Source of the DNA: Corynebacterium aurimucosum
GTDB lineage: Bacteria; Actinomycetota; Actinomycetes; Mycobacteriales; Mycobacteriaceae
Direction: 5' to 3'
Length of the DNA: 64,000 nucleotides
Assembly: GCF_030408555.1 (NCBI RefSeq)
Contig: NZ_CP047048.1
Location: 868,001 to 932,000, forward strand
The notes beneath the pieces were generated by a model that had not been told where the DNA came from, did no database searches, and saw only the letters and a list, made by a program, of their open reading frames with translations. Made by a program: the position numbers and the translations under genes. Of this stretch, positions 18,578 through 27,758 are shown in pieces. Position 1 is the first letter of the stretch. Each line of letters opens with the position of its first letter.

Positions 18578-19330
18578 TTAAGAAATGTTGACTCCGCGCT
18601 CTGCGAGCCACGGAATGGGGTCCACAGCGCCCTCACCGGTGGGGTGAATTTCAAAGTGCAGGTGGGAGCCGGTGGAGAAGCCCAGGGAGCCCATGCCTGC
18701 GATCTTCTGGCCGGCGTGAACGCGCTCGCCCACAGCGACGTCGAGGGTCTGCATGTGGCCGTAAACGCTCATGGAGCCGTCATCGTGCTTGATGCGGATC
18801 CACTGGCCGTAGCCGGAAGCCGGGCCGGAATCGATGACGGTGCCGTCCATGACGGAGAGGATTGGGGTGCCCACGGCATTGGCAATGTCGATGCCGGAGT
18901 GGAAGGAGCCCCAGCGGGGGCCGAAGCCAGAGGTGAAAGCGCCTTCTGCCGGGCGGGCAACGGACGGTGCACGGTTAGCCTCATCGGCTGCTGCGCGTGC
19001 ATCGGCAGCCTGGATGGCCTTGTCCAGCTGGGTGGCCAAGTCGGCGACCGGCTTGGTCTCTGCGATGGAGAGGATCTGCGGTGCGGCATCCTCGACGGCG
19101 GCCTGTGCGTCCTTGAGCGGATCGGTATCTGCCTGCAAGGTGTAGTCGATGGACTGCGCCTTGGTCTCGCCGGTGCCGGCGGATTGAATGGTACCTGCGG
19201 CTGCACCGCCAACGCCTGCGGTGGACACTGCGCCTGCCGCGACAGTCATGACCGCCAGACGCCCCTTCGCAGTCTGCGAGGTGGTGATTTTGCGGTGACG
19301 ACCTGCGCTTCGCTGAGTCTTGCTTCGCAT
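18578..19330 (-). CDS. Secreted M23 (LytM-type) peptidase, second copy
   Basis: A 250-residue exported protein with a long basic n-region (MRSKTQRSAGRHRK), a hydrophobic segment near 27-48, an Ala/Asp-rich helical spacer, and a C-terminal M23 domain. Zinc ligands appear in SFHSGIDIA and GSHLHFEIHP, with VYGHM between. The domain closely matches the 13.2-kb gene (GTFTSGFGPRWGSFHNG against GAFTSGFGPRWGSFHSG), while spacer and signal differ, so these are diverged paralogues. The likely role is peptidoglycan cross-link hydrolysis in growth or separation. In C. glutamicum related genes belong to the MtrAB regulon; whether that holds here is untested. Confidence 0.9.
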   Translation of the reverse strand: MRSKTQRSAGRHRKITTSQTAKGRLAVMTVAAGAVSTAGVGGAAAGTIQSAGTGETKAQSIDYTLQADTDPLKDAQAAVEDAAPQILSIAETKPVADLATQLDKAIQAADARAAADEANRAPSVARPAEGAFTSGFGPRWGSFHSGIDIANAVGTPILSVMDGTVIDSGPASGYGQWIRIKHDDGSMSVYGHMQTLDVAVGERVHAGQKIAGMGSLGFSTGSHLHFEIHPTGEGAVDPIPWLAERGVNIS

Positions 19331-19694
19331 GAACTCTTCTTCCGTCCTAATTCACTATCGTCCAGCCAGAACAATCGTTACGTCTAAACCTGGTTGGTTA
19401 TCCGATTGTGACCTTCCTGTTGCCAACGAGATGTAACAGTAGCGTCTCGGCGGGAGCAGAGCAACCCGGATTGCGGTTTTTCTTCTTAATGTGCCGAAAG
19501 ACTTCTACGTTCTGATACGGCAGCTGTTTACTGTTAATAAAGTGAATCAATCGCTGGGCACTAGCTTATCTGTAATGAGGCGCGCGTGGATGTTTCTGAT
19601 CCGCGGATGAAGTAATTAAAGAGTATCCGTTCGGGGGTGTGCCGGACCTTTTGAATCAGACCTCGTCGCGCCACCCCCGATGGGGGAGGTGCCC
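19331..19694. other. 364-base divergent gap between M23 peptidase and membrane-protein gene
   Basis: No coding sequence is seen. The left half is a probable leader of the minus-strand peptidase with several GTTAC/GTAAC and GTTGG motifs (for example at 19377 and 19432) but no clear 8-base direct repeat. A perfect palindrome ATCCGCGGAT sits at 19599-19608. The right end carries the competing hairpins described separately. A candidate -10 (TAATTA near 19613) precedes them. Confidence 0.4.
19631..19689 (+). promoter_or_regulatory. Mutually exclusive hairpins over a ribosome binding site
   Basis: Hairpin A pairs CC-A-CCCCC (19671-19678) with GGGGG-A-GG (19682-19689) around a GAT loop and buries the GGGGGAGG ribosome site of the next gene. 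Hairpin B pairs TCGGGGGTG (19631-19639) perfectly with CACCCCCGA (19672-19680), using the same C-tract and so freeing the ribosome site. The arrangement could be a translational switch. It is read from sequence only. Confidence 0.4.
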
Positions 19695-21449
19695 GTGGCA
19701 AAGTGGACGCCGATGAATAAGAACACGAGTCCCCAGTCCAGGTCGTCTGCTCGTCCACGCGCGCACGTGCGTGGACGCGGTGATGGCGCTGAGCACTCTG
19801 AGCGAGGATACCGCCGGGATCGCCGGGATCCAGCGCAGCGCATCAAAGGAATCGAATCCGATAAGGCACGTGCCCGTCGCGCCCAGGCCCCGACGACACT
19901 GCGCGGGCGCATTCGCCGCATGCTCATCGTTGTCGGTGTTCCGCACCTCGTTGTCGTCCTCGGCATCCTCGTGGTGGCCATCGCGGCACTTCTTCTCACC
20001 AGCTCCCCATCAGCGTGGCTGAACACCATTGTCGGGGAGGCCTGGATGGTGTTTAACCTTGCACCTATTCGTGCCGGTGGGATTGATCTGGGGTTCATCC
20101 CGGTTCTTCCCGCGTTGCTTTTAGCTTGGCTGGTGGGCCGCCGTGTGCGGGCGGCGGTCAAAGATAAGGCGAGCATAAACGACTTGCTCGTTTTGAGCGC
20201 CTGCGTGCTGTTGGTGCCACTCGTCCTGACTTTCATTGCGTGGCTGATGCTGTGGGACGCAGGGAAGGTCTATGACGTTTCCCCTCCGGAGCTTTATCGC
20301 GTTCTTCCCCGCATGCTCCTGCTTCATGCGGCTGCGCTCATCGGCGGCATGGGGCCGCGGCTGTGGAAGGCCTTGGCTAAGCGCAGCGGTATTCCCCGAG
20401 TGTTTGTCGACGCCGCCCACATCGGCCTGGCCTACCTCGGATACCTGGTTGCTGCCGGCTTCGTCCTAGTGTTGATCCTGTGGGGATTCGGTTGGTCGCG
20501 CCAGGCTGAGATGCTGTCGAGCTATCCGGAGCTTAACGCGCTAGGAACCATCAGTCTGTTCCTGGTGAGCATCTTTTACCTCCCCAACGCCGCGGTGGCT
20601 GCCGGCGCAGTGTTGAGTGGCTCGGAGGTACACATTGGTGAGGGCACCAGCGTTAGCCTTTTCAGTGGCCATCTAGTTCCGCTTCCGCCGCTTCCTTTGG
20701 CTGCTGCAGTTCCGCCTTCCATTAGCCCTTGGTTCGCGGTTTTGTTGGTGGTCCCGGCAATCGCAGCCGTGGTGGCATTTGCTCGTCGCCGCGCCCTGGT
20801 GTCTTTCCAAGTGGCACTCGTTGCTGCCGTCACGGTGGCAGTGACATCCCTCGTGGCGATCTACGGCGTTTCCGGCACGCTGGGCGTGTACGGATACACA
20901 GGACCTGAAGTCTGGACCGCGGTGGGGTTGAGCTCCCTGTGGTGCCTTGTCGTAGGCTGCGCATTTGCCACAGCACAGGCAGTGACCGCGTGGCGTGCGC
21001 GCCGCGCCACCGCCCCGGTCGCTGAGCCGGAAGATTCGGCTGTAGCCGAGGACGTTGAGGAGGCCACTGAGGACTCCACCAGCGCCGCTCAGGAAGAACA
21101 CGAGCAGGAACAAACAGCGCTTGACGACGACACCGGTGTCGATACCGACACCGGTACTGAGATCGACATCGATGCAGAGGCTCAGGTCGAGACTGACACC
21201 GAGGATGAGGCTGATACCGAGGCGAAGAGTGATACGGAGGAAGCCGATTCCGAAGTAGAGGCTGACGCTGAGACGGAGGCTGTGCCTGAGGCTGATGTGA
21301 GTGATGCAGAAATCGTGGAAACGGGCGATGCTGACGTCGACTCCCAATCCGAAGTTGAAGACGAAGCAGTAGCGGATCAGGACGGCGATGCGGAGTACAC
21401 TCCAGTCGCAGAGGAGAGCGAAGAGCCCGAGGGCTCCATTAAAGAGTGA
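19695..21449 (+). CDS. Multi-pass membrane protein with long acidic tail (DUF6350-like)
   Basis: About 584 residues from GTG 19695, chosen because GGGGGAGG ends five bases upstream; the ATG at 19680 overlaps that site. A basic N-terminal tail of about 80 residues is followed by around ten membrane segments between 85 and 440, then about 140 residues very rich in Asp, Glu and Thr with irregular DTDTE-type repeats. It precedes purN, as a membrane-protein gene does in other corynebacteria, and the family resembles DUF6350. Function is unknown. The acidic tail is probably disordered and cytosolic. A hairpin switch may control its translation. Confidence 0.75.
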   Translation: MAKWTPMNKNTSPQSRSSARPRAHVRGRGDGAEHSERGYRRDRRDPAQRIKGIESDKARARRAQAPTTLRGRIRRMLIVVGVPHLVVVLGILVVAIAALLLTSSPSAWLNTIVGEAWMVFNLAPIRAGGIDLGFIPVLPALLLAWLVGRRVRAAVKDKASINDLLVLSACVLLVPLVLTFIAWLMLWDAGKVYDVSPPELYRVLPRMLLLHAAALIGGMGPRLWKALAKRSGIPRVFVDAAHIGLAYLGYLVAAGFVLVLILWGFGWSRQAEMLSSYPELNALGTISLFLVSIFYLPNAAVAAGAVLSGSEVHIGEGTSVSLFSGHLVPLPPLPLAAAVPPSISPWFAVLLVVPAIAAVVAFARRRALVSFQVALVAAVTVAVTSLVAIYGVSGTLGVYGYTGPEVWTAVGLSSLWCLVVGCAFATAQAVTAWRARRATAPVAEPEDSAVAEDVEEATEDSTSAAQEEHEQEQTALDDDTGVDTDTGTEIDIDAEAQVETDTEDEADTEAKSDTEEADSEVEADAETEAVPEADVSDAEIVETGDADVDSQSEVEDEAVADQDGDAEYTPVAEESEEPEGSIKE

Positions 21450-21490
21450 AAATTCCCCGGTTCGCGGCGGTAGCGGCTAGGCTGTAGCGC

Positions 21491-22096
21491 GTGACTACAC
21501 CGCATCAGCCCGCTGCTACTGCCCGCCTCAACGTCGTGGTTCTAGTTTCTGGAACCGGCTCCTTATTGCAGGCCATCCTGGATAGCCAGGATGAGCACTA
21601 CAGCGTCGTGAAAGTCATCGCGGATGTCCCTTGCAAGGGCATTGAGCGCGCACAGGCAGCGGGAATTGCCACCGAGGTCGTAGAGATGGGTGCTGACCGA
21701 GCTGAATGGAATAGACGTCTGGTTACTGCAGTGGATACTGCGCAACCAGACGTTGTTGTTTCCGCAGGTTTCATGAAGATCCTGGGGAAGGATTTTCTGG
21801 ATCGCTTCGAAGGTCGCACCATCAATACTCACCCCGCGCTCTTGCCCGCCTTCAAAGGCGCGCATGGCGTGCGTGATGCGCTGGCCTACGGTGCCAAAGT
21901 CACAGGCTCAACCGTCCACTTTGTTGATGCCGGCGTCGATACCGGCTCCATCATTGCCCAGGAACCCGTCCGGATTCTGGCAGAGGATGATGAGGCCAGC
22001 TTGCATGAGCGCATCAAAGTGGTCGAAAGAGAACTTATCGTCAAAGTTCTCCGCGCGATGCGCGTGGAGGGCGAGACGCTCAGCATTCAGCTCTAA
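21491..22096 (+). CDS. purN: Phosphoribosylglycinamide formyltransferase
   Basis: A 201-residue enzyme of purine synthesis transferring a formyl group from 10-formyl-THF to GAR. Hallmarks: VLVSGTGSLLQAILD at the N-terminus binding substrate phosphate, the catalytic Asn/His region in INTHPALLPAFKGAHG near 112-127, and HFVDAGVDTGSIIAQEPV carrying the catalytic Asp. The GTG start lies about 12 bases after a TAGGCT -10-like element, so a short or absent leader is possible. purH follows after 39 bases and is probably cotranscribed. Confidence 0.95.
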   Translation: MTTPHQPAATARLNVVVLVSGTGSLLQAILDSQDEHYSVVKVIADVPCKGIERAQAAGIATEVVEMGADRAEWNRRLVTAVDTAQPDVVVSAGFMKILGKDFLDRFEGRTINTHPALLPAFKGAHGVRDALAYGAKVTGSTVHFVDAGVDTGSIIAQEPVRILAEDDEASLHERIKVVERELIVKVLRAMRVEGETLSIQL

Positions 22097-22135
22097 CTAT
22101 CTCATTACCGCAAGGAAGGCTTAAGTCCCCGTACC

Positions 22136-23668
22136 ATGAGCGAAGATCCTAAGAACATCAAGCGCGCGCTAATCAGCGTTTATGACAAGACCGGTCTCGA
22201 AGACCTCGCGCGGTCCCTCGATAACGCTGGTGTGGAGATCGTTTCCACCGGTTCCACCGCGAAGAAGATCGCGGACTTGGGCATTGAGGTCACGCCCGTC
22301 GAGAAGCTCACTGGCTTCCCGGAGTGCCTTGAGGGCCGTGTGAAGACCCTGCACCCGCGCGTGCACGCAGGAATCCTGGCGGATACCCGCAAGGAGGATC
22401 ACCTCAACCAGCTTAAGGAGCTTGAGGTAGAGCCCTTCCAGCTCGTCGTGGTGAACCTGTACCCCTTCCGCGAAACCGTCGCCTCCGGTGCGGACTTCGA
22501 TGGCTGCGTGGAGCAGATCGATATCGGAGGTCCGTCCATGGTGCGCGCGGCGGCGAAGAATCACCCGTCTGTTGCGGTGGTCGTGGATCCTGCCCGCTAT
22601 GGCGAGGTCGCTGACGCTGTGGCCAATGGTGGCTTCACGCTGGAGCAGCGCCGTGCCTTGGCTCGTGATGCCTTCCTGCACACCGCTGATTACGACGCCG
22701 CGGTGTCTGCGTGGTTCGTCGATCAGCTCAGCGAGGGCGAGGAGACCACCCCGCTGCGCTACGGCGAGAACTCCCATCAGTCCGCGACCGTGACCCGCAT
22801 CGGCACGACTGGTTTGGCCAACGCGAAGCAGTTCAACGGCAAGGAGATGAGTTACAACAACTACCAGGATGCCGGCGCCGCGTGGCGCGCCGCCTGGGAT
22901 CATGAGCGCCCGTGCGTGGCCATCATCAAGCACGCCAACCCGTGCGGCATCGCGGTGTCTGAGGAGTCCATCGCGGCTGCTCACCGCGCGGCGCATGCCT
23001 GCGACCCGATGTCCGCTTTCGGCGGCGTTATTGCTGTCAACCGTGAGGTCACCGTGGAAATGGCTGAGCAGGTCAAGGAAATCTTCACTGAGGTCATTGT
23101 GGCTCCGTCCTACGAGGAGGGCGCCATCGATATTCTCAAGACCAAGAAGAACCTGCGCGTGCTGCAGGCAGAGCATGAAGCGCCTAAGGAGGAAGTTAAG
23201 TTTATCTCCGGTGGCATGCTCACCCAGGAGCCGGATACCTACCAGGCAGAGGGCGATAACCCGGCCAACTGGACGCTTGCTGCGGGTGAGGCACTGAACG
23301 AGTCTGATTTGGCACAGCTCGAATTCGCCTGGCGTTCCGTGCGCGCGGTGAAGTCCAACGCCATCCTGCTGGCCAAGGACAACGCCACCGTGGGTGTCGG
23401 CATGGGACAGGTCAACCGCGTCGATTCCGCCAAGCTTGCGGTGGAGCGCGCTAACACGCTGGCCGACGGTGCCAACCGCACCGAGGGCTCCTTCGCTGCT
23501 TCCGATGCTTTCTTCCCGTTTGCCGATGGCCTAGAGGTTCTCCTCGACGCCGGCGTGAAGGCCGTGGTGCAGCCAGGTGGCTCCATCCGCGATGAGGAAG
23601 TCATCGAGGCCGCCAAGAAGGCCGGGGTGACGATGTACTTCACCGGTACTCGCCACTTCTTCCACTAG
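22136..23668 (+). CDS. purH: Bifunctional AICAR formyltransferase / IMP cyclohydrolase
   Basis: A 510-residue enzyme for the last two steps of IMP synthesis. The N-terminal MGS-like cyclohydrolase domain (about 1-200) shows [24 protein letters not shown] and [12 protein letters not shown]. The C-terminal formyltransferase shows [39 protein letters not shown] with the catalytic Lys-His pair, [13 protein letters not shown], and [12 protein letters not shown]. The length is standard. Ribosome site AAGGAAGG lies upstream. It ends the purN-purH unit. Confidence 0.97.
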   Translation: MSEDPKNIKRALISVYDKTGLEDLARSLDNAGVEIVSTGSTAKKIADLGIEVTPVEKLTGFPECLEGRVKTLHPRVHAGILADTRKEDHLNQLKELEVEPFQLVVVNLYPFRETVASGADFDGCVEQIDIGGPSMVRAAAKNHPSVAVVVDPARYGEVADAVANGGFTLEQRRALARDAFLHTADYDAAVSAWFVDQLSEGEETTPLRYGENSHQSATVTRIGTTGLANAKQFNGKEMSYNNYQDAGAAWRAAWDHERPCVAIIKHANPCGIAVSEESIAAAHRAAHACDPMSAFGGVIAVNREVTVEMAEQVKEIFTEVIVAPSYEEGAIDILKTKKNLRVLQAEHEAPKEEVKFISGGMLTQEPDTYQAEGDNPANWTLAAGEALNESDLAQLEFAWRSVRAVKSNAILLAKDNATVGVGMGQVNRVDSAKLAVERANTLADGANRTEGSFAASDAFFPFADGLEVLLDAGVKAVVQPGGSIRDEEVIEAAKKAGVTMYFTGTRHFFH

Positions 23669-23680
23669 AGCGTAAATGTG

Positions 23681-23699
23681 GCGCTGCCGTGTGCAGCGC
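23681..23699 (+). terminator. Weak hairpin after purH
   Basis: GCGCTG-N7-CAGCGC, 12 bases after the purH stop, without a clear T-run. Confidence 0.35.
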
Positions 23700-23880
23700 A
23701 CTGCCGCCGTCTTCATTCGCGCGCGTCACTGCGTGGGAACGGGAGGCGGCTTTCGCATACATGGGAGTTTTCCTAGAGGCCAACAAGTGCCCTAAACGAC
23801 GAAGTTAGGCGCCGCCACGCAGTCAGAGGCTATAACTTTGGCAACTAGGGCAGTAGCGGCGCCACTGCGTGAGGGGTGCA

Positions 23881-24762
23881 CTACTGCGCGTGGAGGGAAG
23901 CCACGGCGAAGCCAGTGTTGTCCGCGGGATTGCCGTTGGCGTCCTTATACGTAAATGTAAAGCGCAGGTCCTGGTGGTCTGCGATGTTGATGGGCATCTC
24001 GAGGGCTTCCTCTGCCGGAATCTCGAAGGAAGCCAGCTCAGTACCGTCAGCACCGTTGACGGTCACGGTGGCGCTGGCAACATCGGTATTTTCCCGGTCA
24101 TCGCTGAAACCAAAGACCGCGTTGAGTTGGCTATGGCCTTCGCCCAGCTGCACATCAGCGATGTTGGTGCTGCCGGAGCGCGAGACATAGGAATCCGGAA
24201 AGAAAGTGCGGGCAATGACCACGCCGTCTGCTTCCAGGTCGGTATCGATACGGCCGCTGGTGGCAAGAGGAGTTCCCGAAAGCGAAGCTGTTGAGGTCGG
24301 TTCAGAGGATGCACCGGTGTGGCTTGAGTCGGACGACTCGCGTCCCCAGATAAACCATGCACCGACGCCGAGGATGACCGCCAGGATGACGAGCAGAGCA
24401 ATCAGCGCGGCGATGGCACCGCTGAAGCGACCTTTGCCCTTCGGCGGTTCCGGAGCGGTGTACGTTGTGGGTTGAGGCGGACTCGGCGGTGTGGGCGCAC
24501 CGCCACCGAATGGTTGCGTGTTGCCGCCACTGGGCTGCCCACCAAACGGTGGAGTGTTGCCGAACCCGCCCTGAGAACTACCTGGACCGGAGTGCTGCGG
24601 ACCGGATGGGTTGGGTGGGCCGGAAGGAGCACCAAAACCGCCACCCGGGCCGTGAGCACCGCCGGGGGTGCCGGGGCGGCCAAACCCTGGAGCGGGTGAA
24701 CCGAAGCCGGAGGAACCAGAGTTACGTGGCGGAGTGCCCGAAGGGCCGGTAGGAAACGTCAT
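23881..24762 (-). CDS. Single-pass membrane protein, Gly/Pro-rich cytosolic tail and NPCBM-like ectodomain
   Basis: A 293-residue protein. Residues 1-105 are almost only Gly, Pro, Ser, Gln and Asn with repeats such as FGGGAPT and NTPPFGG, expected to be disordered in the cytosol. KGKGRFSG precedes one membrane helix (about 113-136). The outer part (about 165-293) alternates beta-like strands (IADVQLGEGHSQLNAVFGFS, ATVTVNGADG, LRFTFTYKD), a pattern resembling the NPCBM carbohydrate-binding beta-sandwich. It sits in the same locus as a Ser/Thr kinase and an FHA-HTH protein, and shares architecture but not sequence with the proteins at 25.0 and 26.9 kb. Sensing or wall binding is inference. Confidence 0.6.
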   Translation of the reverse strand: MTFPTGPSGTPPRNSGSSGFGSPAPGFGRPGTPGGAHGPGGGFGAPSGPPNPSGPQHSGPGSSQGGFGNTPPFGGQPSGGNTQPFGGGAPTPPSPPQPTTYTAPEPPKGKGRFSGAIAALIALLVILAVILGVGAWFIWGRESSDSSHTGASSEPTSTASLSGTPLATSGRIDTDLEADGVVIARTFFPDSYVSRSGSTNIADVQLGEGHSQLNAVFGFSDDRENTDVASATVTVNGADGTELASFEIPAEEALEMPINIADHQDLRFTFTYKDANGNPADNTGFAVASLHAQ

Positions 24763-25030
24763 GGCTGGGAGATTAGCAACCTTTCCGTGCGCAGGAGATA
24801 GAGCAGTGAGATACCTCTAATAATCTAAACCCTTAACCACTGTCTACGCGGGAATAGACGTAAATCCGTGGGACTACTCCCCACCAGAAACGAAAAGCCG
24901 TGGAAACACCGCCGCGCGAACGCGGAACGATGCACGAACGCCACCACAACCGCGGCGGCTGTGCAAAGATAAGAAAGATAGAAAACGCCTATAGGGCATA
25001 ACCAGAACGTCTAGATCTACGGAGGCTTCG

Positions 25031-25945
25031 GTGACTGACTCAGATCGCAACCATGGATTCGGCGCACAGCACCCGCAGGGAAACGGTGGCCAGCCGCAGC
25101 CTTCCCGTGAAGATACCCACCCGGAGACCGCGGATTTTGAAGCGCCGCCGACGCAACAGCGTTCCATGCAGCCACAGAATTTCCCGCAGAACGCGGGAGG
25201 AAATCAGAATTATGCGCAATCGGGTGAGCGCAACTACTCGAATCCCTTTGTCACCCCCGGCGCATCAGGCCAGTACGGCCAACAGCAGCCGTTCCAGACG
25301 CAGCAATTCTCATCCCAGCCAGCGTCGCTGGACGGTGACGGACAGTATGATCAGCAGCCAGCAGGGTACCCCGCTGGTTATTCTCAAGAGGGTGGCGGAA
25401 GCGGCAGCTCCTCCAACTCCGGCAAGTTTGTGCTCATCGCTGTGCTGATTCTGGCGGTTGTCCTCGTTATGGCCGCGCTGGCCTACATCTTTTTCTTTAA
25501 GCACGCAGATTCTGGTTCCCAGGCCGGATCGCCGCTGACTACCGCCCAACTCACTGAACAGAACGACAGTGCGCAGGACAGCACGTCGAGCGCGGAGAGC
25601 TCTGAAAAGAGTTCGGAGCAGACCACGACGACCACTCAGTCGCAGAAGCGCCCCGAGCACCCCGACTTGCCCGAGGGGGCGATCCCGGCAAACGACGCCG
25701 CGCGCAACAACGAACCGGGTGGCAACTTCAACAGCGTCTACCGTGGAACAGTGGTAACGACGGAATCCTTCGCCAACGTTGTGCGCGATGAGTACGTCAA
25801 GCACTACGTGGAAACCCACGAGTTTGATGCCACCATTAAGGCCTACAGCCCAGTCACCGAGATCACCTACACCATGGATTGTTCCGATAACGGTGAATTT
25901 GTCACCTGTACAGGCGGCAACAACGCGGTTGTGCTCATCCTCTAA
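25031..25945 (+). CDS. Single-pass membrane protein with Gln/Pro-rich cytosolic tail
   Basis: A 304-residue protein from GTG with GGAGG upstream. Residues 1-130 are low-complexity (Gln, Pro, Asn, Ser, Thr), one helix spans about 133-158, then a Ser/Thr/Glu-rich stalk leads to a compact C-terminal domain of about 75 residues (SVYRGTVVTTESFANVVRD ... SPVTEITYTMDCSDN ... TCTGGNNAVVLIL) with a Cys pair probably bridged outside the cell. I recall similar small domains in other actinobacterial exported proteins but cannot name a family. Its stop overlaps the next start (TAATG), so the two are translationally coupled. Confidence 0.6.
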   Translation: MTDSDRNHGFGAQHPQGNGGQPQPSREDTHPETADFEAPPTQQRSMQPQNFPQNAGGNQNYAQSGERNYSNPFVTPGASGQYGQQQPFQTQQFSSQPASLDGDGQYDQQPAGYPAGYSQEGGGSGSSSNSGKFVLIAVLILAVVLVMAALAYIFFFKHADSGSQAGSPLTTAQLTEQNDSAQDSTSSAESSEKSSEQTTTTTQSQKRPEHPDLPEGAIPANDAARNNEPGGNFNSVYRGTVVTTESFANVVRDEYVKHYVETHEFDATIKAYSPVTEITYTMDCSDNGEFVTCTGGNNAVVLIL

Positions 25946-26895
25946 TGCTCAGGCGGTCAACAATGAAACAGGTAGCAATGTGCCGTCACAGCCCTGCACA
26001 GCCGCGGCGCCGGATGGCAGTACTGGCAGCGCTGGTGGGGGCGTCGCTCAGCGCCTGCACCATTGGGGATGTCACCACGCTTGAGCCCAGCGCACCTGCG
26101 AGCAGCCCACAGCCCACGCTGCCTGATTCCGGGGCAGAGGTATCTGATGGACCCGCCGCTGGCCCAGCCCTCGACAAGGAACCAACCGTGATTAAAGCCA
26201 CCGACCTTCAGGAAGCCGTCGACGCCATCGCTGCGGACAACCCGGGAACCGGAATTGCGGTGGCAGGCTCAGGGACCGTCGCAGCGGCCGGCATCACAGA
26301 CCCGCTGCCCGCGTGGTCCACGGTGAAAGTTCCGCTGGCTATTGCCGCCGAACGCGCCGGGGTGGCGGAAGCAGACGTCGTGTCCCGGGCGATCACGTAC
26401 TCCGATAATGCCGCAGCCGATTCCCTCTGGGAGGCCCTCGGTGGGGGAGAACAGGCTGCACAAGCCACCCAAGCCATCATTGGCACCTCCACGGTCCCCG
26501 CTACGCCGCCGCGCCCCGGTTTTAGTGCCTTCGGCCAAACTCAGTGGTCGGTATCCCAGCAAGCGGAATTCATCGCAGCTCTGGGATGCCAAGAAGGCGC
26601 GGATCCAATCCTAGTGGCCATGGGGCAGCCGGATCCCGCTCAGCATTATGGACTGCGCACCTTGGAAGGTGCGGTGATGAAGGGGGGCTGGGGGCCGGCC
26701 GAGGACGGCTCCTATGAAGCCCGCCAGATGGGACTTATCACCCTCGGCGAGCATACGGTGGCGGTGGCTATTTATGCCGCAGCGCCTTCTGGGGATTATG
26801 GTGAGGCGCAGCAGATGCTGAGCCGCGTGGTCACACAACTGGCCACTGCGGAGGTCGAGTGGCCCGACGCCGGATGCCAGCAGGGCGCTGTTTAA
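25945..26895 (+). CDS. Beta-lactamase-fold serine hydrolase lipoprotein
   Basis: A 316-residue protein. A lipoprotein signal is visible (MAVLAALVGASLSACT, lipobox LSAC), reached from ATG 25945 by TAATG coupling or from ATG 25963. The mature part has class-A beta-lactamase/DD-peptidase order: STVK (SxxK nucleophile motif) near 114, YSDN (SDN motif) near 150, and KGGWG in place of KTG near 250. The clear SDN and SxxK argue for an acyl-serine hydrolase; resistance activity is not implied, and wall sensing or processing is as likely. It lies inside the kinase/FHA cassette and is coupled to the membrane protein before it. Confidence 0.75.
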   Translation: MLRRSTMKQVAMCRHSPAQPRRRMAVLAALVGASLSACTIGDVTTLEPSAPASSPQPTLPDSGAEVSDGPAAGPALDKEPTVIKATDLQEAVDAIAADNPGTGIAVAGSGTVAAAGITDPLPAWSTVKVPLAIAAERAGVAEADVVSRAITYSDNAAADSLWEALGGGEQAAQATQAIIGTSTVPATPPRPGFSAFGQTQWSVSQQAEFIAALGCQEGADPILVAMGQPDPAQHYGLRTLEGAVMKGGWGPAEDGSYEARQMGLITLGEHTVAVAIYAAAPSGDYGEAQQMLSRVVTQLATAEVEWPDAGCQQGAV

Positions 26896-26918
26896 GAAGC
26901 ACGAGCGATGTTAAGGCG

Positions 26919-27614
26919 CTAGCGCGGCCAGTAGTCCTCGAATTCGCCGGCCTCGCCATCGATGTCATAGTCCTTGCCGCGGATGTTGAGCACGGAGCCG
27001 GTGTCATCCCCGCTCGTCGGATCGAGAATCGTGGCGCTGAAGGAATCACCTTCGCCACCTGCCGGGCCAAAGGCAGCGCCGCTGGACCAGACACCGCGGT
27101 AGAAGAGGGAGTCCTGCTTTTCACAGACCACAATGTGTGAATCGGGATCGGTGCCATGAGCGGCGAAGATCATGTCTTCACCTTGCTGGCAGCGGGCCTC
27201 AGGGTAATCGGACCAACCAGCAGCAGTGAGGCCTTCCGGGACGTCGGCCGCCCCAGCGCTAGCTGTAGTCTCCGGAGCCTGTTCGCTCGGTGCTGCGGCG
27301 TGGCCTTCTTCGTTGTCTGCGTCCGCGCCTTCCTTGGGGGCGGAGTCTTGAGGGGAAGGGCCTTGAAGTGCGGGGTCATTTTCCTCTGGAGCTGTCTGCT
27401 CCGAGGTTGCGCTCGCGCCGGAAGGCTCTTGATTGGTGGAACGGACGTCATACCAAATCACGAGGCCCGCAATCAGCAGCGCAATGAGAATTGCGATCGC
27501 GCAGATGATCGGAACGAGGTTGCGCTGTTCCGATTGGGGCTGCCGAGATTGGCCCGACACCGGCGTAGGGGTCTTATGCTCGTGATGGTTAGTGCCAAAT
27601 CCTGGGGTCGTCAT
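26919..27614 (-). CDS. Single-pass membrane protein with acidic stalk and small ectodomain
   Basis: A 231-residue protein from ATG 27614 (AAGGA upstream); the longer open frame to 28169 is antisense to the kinase and rejected. A short polar tail (1-30) precedes one membrane helix (about 33-56), then an Ala/Pro/Glu-rich stalk to about 120, then about 105 residues with Cys residues in EARCQQGED and IVVCEKQD and a YRGVW motif. This is the third tail-helix-ectodomain protein in the cassette. It is divergent from the kinase gene, sharing a 144-base promoter region. No family is assigned. Confidence 0.6.
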   Translation of the reverse strand: MTTPGFGTNHHEHKTPTPVSGQSRQPQSEQRNLVPIICAIAILIALLIAGLVIWYDVRSTNQEPSGASATSEQTAPEENDPALQGPSPQDSAPKEGADADNEEGHAAAPSEQAPETTASAGAADVPEGLTAAGWSDYPEARCQQGEDMIFAAHGTDPDSHIVVCEKQDSLFYRGVWSSGAAFGPAGGEGDSFSATILDPTSGDDTGSVLNIRGKDYDIDGEAGEFEDYWPR

Positions 27615-27758
27615 AGGGTCCTTGGAAAACAGTAGAGAACAACACGTAGCATAACCGGCCTTGTAATACCGGACGGAACCGCGCTTAAGTACCCTCCATT
27701 TGGGGGCGATGGGACATGGCAACATCATGCTGCCCAGTGCATATGGTCCAATGGGGCA

